Part shown: positions 26,853 to 34,791 of the stretch, piece by piece
Numbering within the stretch: position 1 is the first letter of the stretch
How the letters are laid out: every line of letters begins with the position of its first letter
Made by a program: the position numbers and the translations under genes
Assembly: GCA_020635815.1 (NCBI GenBank)
Contig: JACJZB010000001.1
Span: 62,001-126,000, forward strand
Reading direction: 5' to 3'
Length of the DNA stretch: 64,000 nucleotides
Source: Flavobacteriales bacterium
Lineage (GTDB): Bacteria; Bacteroidota; Bacteroidia; Flavobacteriales_E; Vicingaceae
The notes under the pieces: generated by a model
What the model saw: the letters and a program-made list of their open reading frames with translations, nothing else
The model's database searches: none
Told to the model about the DNA's origin: nothing

Positions 26853-27591
26853 AATATCACTCGTATCATACTTAAATACATTGCCGTTTTTATACGGAAT
26901 TCATCAAGCAAAATTTAATACTGCAATTGAACTGCAATCAGATATGCCTTCTGTTTGTGCTCAAAAATTAATAAATAATGATGTTGATTTAGGGTTGGTG
27001 CCAGTAGCAACTTTACCTCAATTAAAAGAATACCATATTGTTTCAGATTATTGTATTGGAGCAACAGGAAAAGTTAATTCTGTATTATTATTGAGTGACG
27101 TACCACTTAATGAAATAGAATCAGTTTATTTAGATTACCAATCAAAAACATCGATAAACTTAACGAAGGTTCTAGCTAAGAATTTTTGGAAGATAACTCC
27201 TGAATGGAAAAAATCAGAAGAAGGTTATGAGAATAAAATCTCAGGAAAAACAGCAGGAGTTATTATTGGAGATAGAACATTCAATTTACCGAAAGGATAT
27301 AAATACCAATACGATTTAGCTGAAGAATGGTACAGCTTTACGAAATTACCATTTGCATTTGCTTGTTGGGTCTCAAACAAAAAATTACCTAAAAGTTTTG
27401 CAGATGAACTTAATCTTGCTTTATCTTTTGGAGTAAATCATATTAAAGAGTCAACTTCATTGGCTAAACTACAACTGGATGAAAAAAAGTTGTTAAAATA
27501 TTTGACTAACGACATTGATTATAACTTAGATAATGATAAAAGAAAATCAATCGAATTATTTTTAAATTATTTAACAGAAATTACTGATTGA
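26842..27591 (+). CDS. mqnA: MqnA-family chorismate dehydratase (futalosine menaquinone pathway)
   Basis: 249 residues, starting at TTG 26842, inside the end of the upstream gene. The opening KISLVSYLNTLPFLYGI and the segments DLGLVPVATLPQL, YLDYQSKTSINLTKVL and GVIIGDRTF are typical of the MqnA/MqnD periplasmic-binding-like fold. MqnA makes 3-enolpyruvyl-benzoate from chorismate in the cytoplasm, the first step of the futalosine route to menaquinone. No other mqn genes are in the window; MqnD is the alternative but the length and opening favour MqnA. Confidence 0.8.
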   Translation: MKVKISLVSYLNTLPFLYGIHQAKFNTAIELQSDMPSVCAQKLINNDVDLGLVPVATLPQLKEYHIVSDYCIGATGKVNSVLLLSDVPLNEIESVYLDYQSKTSINLTKVLAKNFWKITPEWKKSEEGYENKISGKTAGVIIGDRTFNLPKGYKYQYDLAEEWYSFTKLPFAFACWVSNKKLPKSFADELNLALSFGVNHIKESTSLAKLQLDEKKLLKYLTNDIDYNLDNDKRKSIELFLNYLTEITD

Positions 27592-27653
27592 TAGGTTTTT
27601 ATTAAACTTTTTTTTCCTTTCAATATTAGTTTTTATATTTAGTCCTTATTCAC

Positions 27654-27661
27654 TATTTTTG
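27654..27661 (+). promoter_or_regulatory. Candidate -7 element for the TPR-PD40 gene
   Basis: TATTTTTG matches TAnnTTTG and lies 71 nt before the ATG at 27733. The -33 box is not clear. Confidence 0.3.
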
Positions 27662-27732
27662 TTCCCGTTTCATCAAAATGGCATAAAATATGCACATAGG
27701 TAAAACACTACTAAATAGAAATTACAACCTTT

Positions 27733-29364
27733 ATGAAAAATAGATTTACGTTTTTACTTTCCCTTTTACTACTCCTTAGTACGTTTTCAGTAAATGCTCA
27801 AGATAAAACCACTGGTAAAATTGGTTATAAAATGAAAATGAGTGAAGCACGTCACGAATATTTAAATGGAAATATTAGAGGTGGATTGTTGATTTACCGA
27901 GAGTTGCTAAAAGAATTTACCAATGATGCAATGGTAAATTACAGAATGGGAGAATGCTATCTCGATTTAAAGGATTGGGGGTTAGCTACTGAATATTTTC
28001 AAAATGCAAAAAATATTGATGAAAACGTTGCTCCTGAACTTTACTACAAGTTAGGAGTTGCTTATCATAGAAACAATCAGCTAGATAAAGCTACGGAGGC
28101 ATTTAATATCTATTTGCCAAAATCAAAGAAAAAAGATAGAGAGTTGTATGATGTAAATACGATGATTACTCAGGTTGATTACGCAAAAAAAATGATTAAT
28201 TCACCCGTAAAAGTTGAGATTACTAACTTGGGTAAAAATATTAACTCAAGAGGAGGAGATTATTCTCCTTCAATCTCAGCTGATGGTAAAACCTTAATAT
28301 TTACTTCTAGACGATCTGACACTAAAGGTGGGGGAGTTGATAAAGCTGGTGATTACAAATATTTTGAAGATATTTATTTGTCAGAATGGGATTCTGTGAA
28401 AGAAGATTGGGGGAAAGCATTACCAATAGAAGGAAAATTAAATACCGAAGGTCATGATGCGAGTTTAAGTATTTCTCCAGATGGCTCGCAAATTTTCATT
28501 TATCGTAATGATGGAAAAATATACATAGGAGATATTTTTGTTTCTAAGAAAAGAACATCGGGTTCTTGGGGTAATCCTAAAGATTTAGAGAAACCAATAA
28601 ATTCATCCTATTTCGAAAGCTCAGCATCTTTATCTGCTGATGGAAACAAACTTTATTTTGTGAGTGAAAGAGAAGGAAAGAAAAATGGTGCTCAAGGGAG
28701 AGGTGATATTTATGTTGTTGAAAAGATAACAAAATCAACATGGGGAGAGCCTAAAAATTTAGGGCCAGTAATTAATACGCCTAAAGATGAGATTTCTGTG
28801 TTTATTCATCCAGATGGTAAAACTTTATTCTTTAGTTCAAAAGGACATTTATCTATGGGAGGATATGATATTTTCATGTCTAAATTACAAGATGATGGAA
28901 CTTGGTCTAAACCTGAAAATTTAGGATACCCTATAAATACAATTGATGATGATGTACATTTTATTTTGAGCACTGATGGAAAAATTGGTCATTATTCTAC
29001 TGTTAGAACTGATGGATTGGGAGAGAGAGATATTTATAAAATAGATTTGTCACATTACGATTTGTTAAAAGGAGTACAGGTAAACCTTTCAATTTTGAAA
29101 GGTAAAATTTCTTCAACCAATAAGGAGGAAGCTGTTCAAGCTGTTATTGAGTTTAAAGATAATAAAGGAGAAACAGTTGCAAAAACAATTGCTGATGATG
29201 ATGGAAATTACTTTATAACTTTATCAGGTAATTTAAAATATACACTATCAATTACTGCTGATGGTTATGAAAACCTAAGCAAAGAAGTAACACTTCCTCT
29301 TGGAGAAACCACAACACATATTCAAGTAGAAAACTTTATAATGACTCCTGTAATTGGGCAATAA
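27733..29364 (+). CDS. TPR-PD40 propeller-carboxypeptidase-regulatory-like protein
   Basis: 543 residues. Signal peptide 1-22 (LLLLLSTFSVNAQ). TPR repeats occupy about 35-150 (VNYRMGECYLDLKDWGLATE, YKLGVAYHRNNQLDKATEAF). Six-bladed PD40 repeats follow at about 170-435 (SPSISADGKTLIFTSRR, SLSISPDGSQIFIYRN, SASLSADGNKLYFVSERE), then a carboxypeptidase-regulatory-like domain (about 450-535, DNKGETVAKTIADDDGNYFI). This order is that of PorE of the T9SS minus the C-terminal OmpA domain, which here is absent. Likely periplasmic. The next gene overlaps its stop by one base. Confidence 0.75.
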   Translation: MKNRFTFLLSLLLLLSTFSVNAQDKTTGKIGYKMKMSEARHEYLNGNIRGGLLIYRELLKEFTNDAMVNYRMGECYLDLKDWGLATEYFQNAKNIDENVAPELYYKLGVAYHRNNQLDKATEAFNIYLPKSKKKDRELYDVNTMITQVDYAKKMINSPVKVEITNLGKNINSRGGDYSPSISADGKTLIFTSRRSDTKGGGVDKAGDYKYFEDIYLSEWDSVKEDWGKALPIEGKLNTEGHDASLSISPDGSQIFIYRNDGKIYIGDIFVSKKRTSGSWGNPKDLEKPINSSYFESSASLSADGNKLYFVSEREGKKNGAQGRGDIYVVEKITKSTWGEPKNLGPVINTPKDEISVFIHPDGKTLFFSSKGHLSMGGYDIFMSKLQDDGTWSKPENLGYPINTIDDDVHFILSTDGKIGHYSTVRTDGLGERDIYKIDLSHYDLLKGVQVNLSILKGKISSTNKEEAVQAVIEFKDNKGETVAKTIADDDGNYFITLSGNLKYTLSITADGYENLSKEVTLPLGETTTHIQVENFIMTPVIGQ

Positions 29365-29714
29365 TGTTAGAATTAAAAAACTTATTAATAGATAAAGAAA
29401 ATTATAAGTTTAAAATATATTCAAAATTTATTGGTTTTAAACTTGGAGAATGGACAAAGTTCAAAGACATAAATTACGTTGCCATTTCTAAAGTTCGATT
29501 TGCTCGAACGGTTAGTTCTCCTAAGCTAAACGGAAACCAAAGTTGTACATCAGATTTTACTGATTTTAAGTTTGTAGTATTTATCTGTAAAGATAACCGA
29601 ATAAAACATCTCGTTTTTAAAGGGGAGTATGAAGAGGCAATGGAAGTTTCAACTCAAGTTGCTGAATATTTAGGCGTAGAAGTTGTTGATTATACGAAAG
29701 AAATAGAATCTTAA
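29364..29714 (+). CDS. Small protein of unknown function
   Basis: 116 residues; the ATG shares a base with the preceding stop codon (TAATG), so translation is coupled to the PD40 gene. No signal peptide. Notable segments are KFIGFKLGEWTKFKDINYVA and DFKFVVFICKDNRIKHLVFK, an alternating strand pattern of a small PH-like or beta-barrel fold. The stop overlaps the convergent YigZ gene by 4 nt. No function known to me. Confidence 0.6.
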   Translation: MLELKNLLIDKENYKFKIYSKFIGFKLGEWTKFKDINYVAISKVRFARTVSSPKLNGNQSCTSDFTDFKFVVFICKDNRIKHLVFKGEYEEAMEVSTQVAEYLGVEVVDYTKEIES

Positions 29715-30319
29715 ATTGTTCTTACAAATTCAATTCTCACATCTTCAATTTTTTCCAATTCATTTATAATTTGTTCAGCTTCTTGTGTGCGAATATTAAA
29801 CTCAATTAAACAACTATTTTCAAAAACTTGATTGGTAACATTTAGATTATTGAGTTTTATAAAATTCATCACATCACTCATCACGGGATAATCAAATTTA
29901 ATTTTGTAGTAATGATTAACTGTTCTTTTTACAATTTTAGCATTAGTGATAGCATCTTTTGCGGCTTCTTTATAAGCAGTTATTAAACCACCAACACCAA
30001 GCTTTGTACCACCAAAATATCGAATTACGATAATAGCCACATTTGTAATATTACTGGAAAGTAATTGACCATAAATAGGTTTGCCCGCTGAATTGTTTGG
30101 TTCTCCATCATCACTATATCGGTATTCATTTTCAGTAAGCCCAATCTTAAAAGCATAACAATGATGGCGTGCATCGTGATAGTCTTTTTTTAATTGAGAT
30201 AAATGCTCTTTAAAATCTTCTTCACTATAAATAGGATAGGCAAAGGCAATAAATTTACTCCCCTTTTCTTTGTAAATTCCTTCTGATGGTTTCTTTATGG
30301 TAAAATAAGAATCAGCCAT
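29711..30319 (-). CDS. YigZ/IMPACT family protein
   Basis: 202 residues. The N-terminal IMPACT domain shows KEKGSKFIAFAYPI, DARHHCYAFKIG, YSDDGEPNNSAGKPI and IVIRYFGGTKLGVGGLI, followed by the smaller DUF1949 ferredoxin-like domain at about 135-202. Bacterial YigZ is a cytoplasmic protein of unclear function; eukaryotic IMPACT regulates the eIF2-kinase GCN2. It abuts the EamA gene with no gap and is in a ribD-EamA-YigZ run. Confidence 0.9.
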   Translation of the reverse strand: MADSYFTIKKPSEGIYKEKGSKFIAFAYPIYSEEDFKEHLSQLKKDYHDARHHCYAFKIGLTENEYRYSDDGEPNNSAGKPIYGQLLSSNITNVAIIVIRYFGGTKLGVGGLITAYKEAAKDAITNAKIVKRTVNHYYKIKFDYPVMSDVMNFIKLNNLNVTNQVFENSCLIEFNIRTQEAEQIINELEKIEDVRIEFVRTI

Positions 30320-31186
30320 TTATACAAAAGTAATAATGAAAATAGCAATAATGGCTATACCTAAACCTAACCAATTGTATAAAGACAGATGTTCTTTAAA
30401 AAGAAGCTTTCCAATTATAGCAGAAACTACAATAACTCCCATACTTACAACCGGGAAAACTTGTGAGGCTTCGAGTCCAGAACTTTCTAAAGCATTAAAG
30501 AAAAAGATTAAAGAAGCATAATTAGGAATACCGAGAGCAATACCTCCAATAATATTTTTGTAAGATAGTTTTAGTTTTGATTTTAATGATTTGAAAAAAA
30601 GGATAACTAAACCAGAAAGTCCTGCCATCATAAAAAGAACAATAAAAAATAGCGTTTTTTCATTGTCGTTAACCGCAGTTTGTTGAGCGTGATTAAAAAT
30701 AGAATCAGCAACACCTTGGCCAACAAATACAAGAATTATGAGCCATAGATATTTTTTGTCGAAGTTTAATTTTTTGTTTTTGGTTGACGATAAATAAATA
30801 CTAATTGCAGCTAAAATAAAAGCAATAAGTTTAGCAATACTGAGTTGCTCGTTTGGATATAAAACAATAGCAACTGCAACAGGAATAAATAACGATAACT
30901 TGTTGGCAACAGTTGTTATTGCAATCCCAACTTTTTGAGTACCGGTTGCATAAAAATTAAAAACAATAATGAATAAAAAGCCAATTGCTATTGAATGATA
31001 AATATAATCTGAGTGAAGAACTTCATTAACAATAATAGTTTGTTTGGTGAAAAGTAAAGCACAAATACCAGCAGTTATGTAATTAACAATTAACGCTTGT
31101 AAATTGTCAATTTTTAATTTATCGAAATACTTAAAAATGATGATTAAGATATTAAATGCCAGAATGGTAAGTATAATATCAATCAT
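30320..31186 (-). CDS. EamA/DMT-superfamily transporter
   Basis: 288 residues and ten predicted membrane helices in two EamA repeats (first ending ILAAISIYLSS, second with MMAGLSGLVILFFKSL and closing LGLGIAIIAIFIITFV). The family exports or imports small metabolites across the inner membrane; the substrate is unassigned. Its start overlaps the end of ribD by 8 nt and it abuts yigZ, so the three are probably cotranscribed. A riboflavin link is possible from context alone. Confidence 0.82.
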   Translation of the reverse strand: MIDIILTILAFNILIIIFKYFDKLKIDNLQALIVNYITAGICALLFTKQTIIVNEVLHSDYIYHSIAIGFLFIIVFNFYATGTQKVGIAITTVANKLSLFIPVAVAIVLYPNEQLSIAKLIAFILAAISIYLSSTKNKKLNFDKKYLWLIILVFVGQGVADSIFNHAQQTAVNDNEKTLFFIVLFMMAGLSGLVILFFKSLKSKLKLSYKNIIGGIALGIPNYASLIFFFNALESSGLEASQVFPVVSMGVIVVSAIIGKLLFKEHLSLYNWLGLGIAIIAIFIITFV

Positions 31187-32285
31187 TATAATAAATGCTT
31201 AAAATATCGGTGCTAATATTTTGTTTGAATTTTGGAGATTTATTTAATGTAGGAGCAACTAATCCTTTAGTAAATTGTTTTTTTCCAACAAAAACTCTTG
31301 CTTCATCCCAAGTATTATTATCAATAAAGGATTGAAGTAATTGTTTACCACCTTCAATAATTATAGATTGTATATTTCTAGTATAAAGATTTTCTAAAAT
31401 TTGATTTACAATATTTTTTGAAGAATCGATAATGCAATATTCAATGTTATCTTGATTTTCTTTATTAACAGAGGTAAAGACCAACGTGGATAAGCTATTG
31501 TCGAGAATGTTTAAATGTTGAGGTAAACGATTATTAATGTCTAAAACTACCCTCAAAGGATTTTTACCAGCCCATTCTCTCACATTTAGTTTAGGATTAT
31601 CATTTAGTGCAGTATTTGTTGCAATCATTATTGCAGATTCCTCACTTCTCCATTTATGAACCAGTTTTTTACTTAATGGAGTTGTTATCCAATTGTCAAT
31701 TTTATCGTCATTGCGGGCTTGCTCTGCAATCTTACTATGCTTAGTTGTTCCTTCGACAAGCTCGGGATGACAACTCGGAATAATAGGTCTATCCACATCA
31801 ATAAAACCATCAATGGTCTCAGCCCATTTAAGAATAATATAAGGTCGTCTTTTATTATGAAAAGTGAAGAATCGTTTATTTAATTCTAAACACTCTTTTT
31901 CAAGTAAACCTAGACTAACATCAATACTAGCATTTTTTAGCTTTTCAATTCCTTTACCAGAAACTTCGCTAAAAGTATCAATACAACCAATTATAACTTT
32001 AGGTATATTATGTTCTACAATTAAGTTCGCACATGGAGGTGTTTTTCCAAAATGAGCACATGGTTCTAAGCTAACATAAAGTGTGCTTTCTTTTAAAAAC
32101 GCTTTGTTTTTTACTGATTGTATCGCATTTACCTCTGCGTGATTTCCTCCGTAAGGACTTGTATAGCCTTCGCCAATAATCTTATTTTGATGAACAATTA
32201 CACAACCAACCATAGGGTTAGGAGCAACACTTCCTAATCCTTTTTTTGCCAATAGCAAACATCGTTGCATGTAAATTTTGTCCAT
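31179..32285 (-). CDS. ribD: Bifunctional riboflavin deaminase/reductase
   Basis: About 368 residues from the ATG at 32283-32285 (an ATG at 32300 is also in frame). Deaminase: zinc motif HAEVNAI and LEPCAHFGKTPPCANLIVEH. Reductase: YIILKWAETIDGFI, KWRSEESAIMIATNTALNDN, LRVVLDINNRLP and IIEGGKQLLQSFID. It carries out two steps of riboflavin synthesis after GTP cyclohydrolase II. An extra block of about 28 residues (DNA 31704-31786) containing SCHPELVEG and IAEQARNDD splits the usual link between the DGFI strand and the NWIT strand; it is an in-frame intergenic-type repeat. Active-site motifs are intact, so the enzyme may tolerate it as a loop. Confidence 0.9.
   Translation of the reverse strand: MDKIYMQRCLLLAKKGLGSVAPNPMVGCVIVHQNKIIGEGYTSPYGGNHAEVNAIQSVKNKAFLKESTLYVSLEPCAHFGKTPPCANLIVEHNIPKVIIGCIDTFSEVSGKGIEKLKNASIDVSLGLLEKECLELNKRFFTFHNKRRPYIILKWAETIDGFIDVDRPIIPSCHPELVEGTTKHSKIAEQARNDDKIDNWITTPLSKKLVHKWRSEESAIMIATNTALNDNPKLNVREWAGKNPLRVVLDINNRLPQHLNILDNSLSTLVFTSVNKENQDNIEYCIIDSSKNIVNQILENLYTRNIQSIIIEGGKQLLQSFIDNNTWDEARVFVGKKQFTKGLVAPTLNKSPKFKQNISTDILSIYYND
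31704..31786 (-). repeat. PELVEG-type palindromic repeat inserted in frame in ribD
   Basis: Reads in gene sense as SCHPELVEG followed later by IAEQARNDD, the well-known translations of repeats of the form CTTCGACAAGCTCGGGATGA and TCATTGCGGGCTTGCTCTGC. The same word types occur outside genes at 55841-55888 and 61020-61320. It adds about 28 codons without breaking the frame. Confidence 0.7.
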
Positions 32286-32359
32286 ATTCATCAACATCAA
32301 AAGTACTTCTTTTAATAAAAAATACTAACTTCATCGTTCTTAAAAAATAAAGACAAAAA

Positions 32360-33448
32360 ATGGCTAAAAAATCGATATTAAACGCAAAGTCGTTAAAATT
32401 TTTAGAAGCATACATCAATAATGCTTCACCAACAGGTTTTGAATCGGAAGGACAAAAAATGTGGTTAAATTATATTAAACCTTATGTTGATGAGCATATG
32501 GTAGATACGTATGGTTCTGTTGCTGCAATAATTAACCCTAAAGCAAAATACAAGGTTGTAATTGAAGCTCATGCAGATGAAATTTCGTGGTTTGTACATT
32601 ACATAACTGACCAAGGTTTTATTTATTTAAGACGTAATGGTGGTTCAGATCATCAAATTGCACCTTCAAAAAGAGTAAATATCCATACAGATAAAGGTAT
32701 TGTAAAAGCAGTTTTTGGATGGCCAGCGATACATGTAAGAAAAGCTGCAGCTGAAGAAACTCCAAAATTGGATAACATATTTTTAGATTGTGGTTGCAAT
32801 ACAAAAGAAGAAGTAGAAGCTTTAGGAATTCATGTAGGTTGTGTTATAACTTACGAAGATGAGTTTATGGTATTGAATGACAAGTATTATGTTGGACGTG
32901 CTTTAGATAACAGAATTGGTGGTTTTATGATTGCTGAAGTAGCTCGTTTGTTACATGAAAACAAAGTAAAACTTCCTTTTGGATTATACATTACAAATTC
33001 TGTTCAAGAAGAAGTTGGGTTAAGAGGTGCTGAAATGATGGTGCAAAATATTCAACCAAATGTTGCTATTGTTACGGATGTTTGTCACGATACACAAACA
33101 CCGATGATGAATAAAATTGAAAGTGGAGATAATTATGCTGGTAAAGGTCCTGTTTTAACTGTTGGACCAGCAGTTCAAAATAACTTATTAAAGTTAATTC
33201 AAACTACTGCTGATAAAAAGAAAATACCTTTTCAACGTGCAGCTGCAAGTAGAGCTACCGGAACAGATACGGATGCTTTTGCTTATGCTACAGGAGGAGT
33301 GGCAGCAGCATTAATTTCGTTGCCATTAAAATATATGCATACTACTGTAGAAATGGTGCATAAAGAAGATGTGGAAAATGTAATTAAGTTGATTTACGAA
33401 TCGCTTCAAAACATTAAAAACAATCAAGATTTTAGATATTTAAAGTAA
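32360..33448 (+). CDS. M42-family aminopeptidase
   Basis: 362 residues. The dinuclear metal ligands of the M42 family are visible in order: His in IEAHADEISWFV, Asp in GRALDNRIGG, catalytic Glu pair in VQEEVGLRGA, Asp in VTDVCHDTQTP and a late His in LKYMHTTVEM. These cytoplasmic enzymes form tetrahedral dodecamers that trim peptides (often glutamyl or aspartyl), though some are annotated as endoglucanases. It is divergent from ribD and followed by a terminator at 33503-33529. Confidence 0.88.
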   Translation: MAKKSILNAKSLKFLEAYINNASPTGFESEGQKMWLNYIKPYVDEHMVDTYGSVAAIINPKAKYKVVIEAHADEISWFVHYITDQGFIYLRRNGGSDHQIAPSKRVNIHTDKGIVKAVFGWPAIHVRKAAAEETPKLDNIFLDCGCNTKEEVEALGIHVGCVITYEDEFMVLNDKYYVGRALDNRIGGFMIAEVARLLHENKVKLPFGLYITNSVQEEVGLRGAEMMVQNIQPNVAIVTDVCHDTQTPMMNKIESGDNYAGKGPVLTVGPAVQNNLLKLIQTTADKKKIPFQRAAASRATGTDTDAFAYATGGVAAALISLPLKYMHTTVEMVHKEDVENVIKLIYESLQNIKNNQDFRYLK

Positions 33449-33502
33449 AAGAGTTGGAAGACAGAAGTTGAAAGGCAGAAGTTTTTTTAGTGCGTATATA
33501 AT

Positions 33503-33529
33503 CCCTCAAAGTTTTTAAAACCTTGAGGG
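33503..33529 (+). terminator. Terminator after the M42 peptidase gene
   Basis: CCCTCAA (33503-33509) pairs with TTGAGGG (33523-33529), extended inward by GTTTT/AAAAC; a T-rich tail follows. The preceding tract 33449-33490 is degenerate word-like repeat (AGTTGGAAGACAGAAGTTG). Confidence 0.7.
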
Positions 33530-33536
33530 TTTATTT

Positions 33537-34178
33537 TTAGAAGTAATTTGCTAATTCTTGAATATCATTAATAATATAGTTTGCTTTTTCTCTTTCTAAC
33601 TCTAGTCTAGAACCAAAACCATAAGTAACACCTATTGAAATTAAGTTGTTATTTTTTGCTCCAATAATGTCATAAATTGTATCTCCAATCATTACCGACT
33701 CATTTGACTTAAGGTTGTGTGATTTTAAGGTAAAATCAATTATGTCGGTTTTATCTTTTCGAGTATTATCAAGGTTGGCTCCAACAACATCGATGAATAA
33801 AGAATTTAAATTATAATGAGTTATAATTTCTTTAGCAAAAATAGTCGGTTTAGAAGTGGCAACAAATAAACGATACTTTTTGTTTGATAAATAGATAAGA
33901 ATTTCTTTTAATTTATTATAAAGTACGTTTTGATGAACGCCTTTTTCAGCATAAAAATCTCGATAAAAATTCACAGCCTTTGTGGCTTCTTCTGGAGATA
34001 GGTTAAAATGTTTGGCATAAGAATCAATAAGAGGTGGACCTATAAATTTTTCTAATTCTTTGTCAGAAGGAATAGGGAGGTTTAATTGATTTAGGGAATA
34101 TTTTATAGAATTTAAAATACCCTTTTTAGGGTTTATAATTGTTCCATCTAAATCGAATAGGATATTTTTGATAACCAT
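33537..34178 (-). CDS. HAD-family phosphatase (phosphoglycolate phosphatase-like)
   Basis: 213 residues. HAD motif I is FDLDGTI (about residues 7-13), the cap is alpha-helical (type C1), motif II lies in LFVATSKPTIFAK and motif IV is MIGDTIYDIIGAKNN. This is the Gph/YfnB-type HAD group that hydrolyses small phosphate esters such as 2-phosphoglycolate or nucleotides; the exact substrate cannot be fixed. It begins immediately after the mazF stop, so it may be expressed from the mazEF promoter. Confidence 0.85.
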   Translation of the reverse strand: MVIKNILFDLDGTIINPKKGILNSIKYSLNQLNLPIPSDKELEKFIGPPLIDSYAKHFNLSPEEATKAVNFYRDFYAEKGVHQNVLYNKLKEILIYLSNKKYRLFVATSKPTIFAKEIITHYNLNSLFIDVVGANLDNTRKDKTDIIDFTLKSHNLKSNESVMIGDTIYDIIGAKNNNLISIGVTYGFGSRLELEREKANYIINDIQELANYF

Positions 34179-34502
34179 TTAATCTACAAAAGTTTCTTTC
34201 ATTACAGTTTTTACTTCTTTCATTTCAGGTTTAGTCATTCGTCCTAAAACTTTAATAATTCTTTTTTTATCAATTGTTCGTAATTGATCAATAACTATCC
34301 ATCCAATTTTATTATTGTGCTTAATTTCAATGCGTGTAGGATAGTTCTTAGAACTCGTTGTCATAGGTGCAATTACAATTGTGTTTAAATATTTGTTCAT
34401 CTCGTTAGGAGAAATAATAACACAAGGTCGAGTTTTTTTTATTTCACTTCCTATTGTTGGATTCAAATTAACCAATACAATTTCATATTGTTTTAATTCC
34501 AT
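34179..34502 (-). CDS. mazF: MazF/PemK-type endoribonuclease toxin
   Basis: 107 residues, the normal size. MazF features: YEIVLVNLNPTIGSEIKKTR with the conserved Arg region, PCVIISPNEMN, VIAPMTTSSKNYPTRIEI and the GWIVIDQLRTIDKKRI strand pair that shapes the RNA-binding groove. It would cleave mRNA at short motifs and halt translation when free of antitoxin. It overlaps mazE by 10 nt. Confidence 0.92.
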   Translation of the reverse strand: MELKQYEIVLVNLNPTIGSEIKKTRPCVIISPNEMNKYLNTIVIAPMTTSSKNYPTRIEIKHNNKIGWIVIDQLRTIDKKRIIKVLGRMTKPEMKEVKTVMKETFVD

Positions 34503-34738
34503 TCCTCAAGAGATTCATCATCAAATACATCGTTAAACAGAAGTCTATCGTCACCATTTTGATTCATTTCTTGAAATGATTCTTCCCAACCTTTTCTGGG
34601 TGTAGATAATGGTCTAATTATAATTTGCCCTTTTTCAAGAATTAAATCGACTTTATCTTTTATGTTGTATTTTTCTAAAAGCATTTTGCTAAAACGTATT
34701 CCTTTAGAATTTCCTATTTTAATGACAGCTATTTCCAT
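34493..34738 (-). CDS. mazE: MazE-type AbrB-fold antitoxin
   Basis: 81 residues. The swapped-hairpin AbrB/MazE domain is clear: AVIKIGNSKGIRFSKMLLEK then YNIKDKVDLILEKGQIIIRP. The acidic, poorly structured C-terminus (residues 50-81: FQEMNQNGDD, NDVFDDESLEEWN) should wrap and inhibit MazF. Like other antitoxins it probably represses its own promoter; an 11-bp tandem repeat at 34751-34772 is a candidate operator. Confidence 0.9.
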   Translation of the reverse strand: MEIAVIKIGNSKGIRFSKMLLEKYNIKDKVDLILEKGQIIIRPLSTPRKGWEESFQEMNQNGDDRLLFNDVFDDESLEEWN

Positions 34739-34750
34739 AAGTTAAAAATT

Positions 34751-34772
34751 GTTATTACAAAGTTATTACAAA
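34751..34772 (-). promoter_or_regulatory. Tandem 11-bp repeat, candidate mazEF operator
   Basis: GTTATTACAAA occurs twice head to tail (34751-34761 and 34762-34772), 13-34 nt upstream of mazE. On the minus strand it offers TTTG boxes and a TA-rich -7 region, so operator and promoter may overlap. Confidence 0.4.
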
Positions 34773-34791
34773 AATAGTGGTTTTACAAGTT

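Noticed and set aside
31704..31786. Frameshift or intein in ribD
   Set aside because: The extra residues stay in frame and have no intein motifs; their DNA matches a repeat family.
31187..32359. FMN riboswitch near ribD
   Set aside because: Only about 74 nt separate ribD from the divergent gene and no RFN-type conserved segments are visible.
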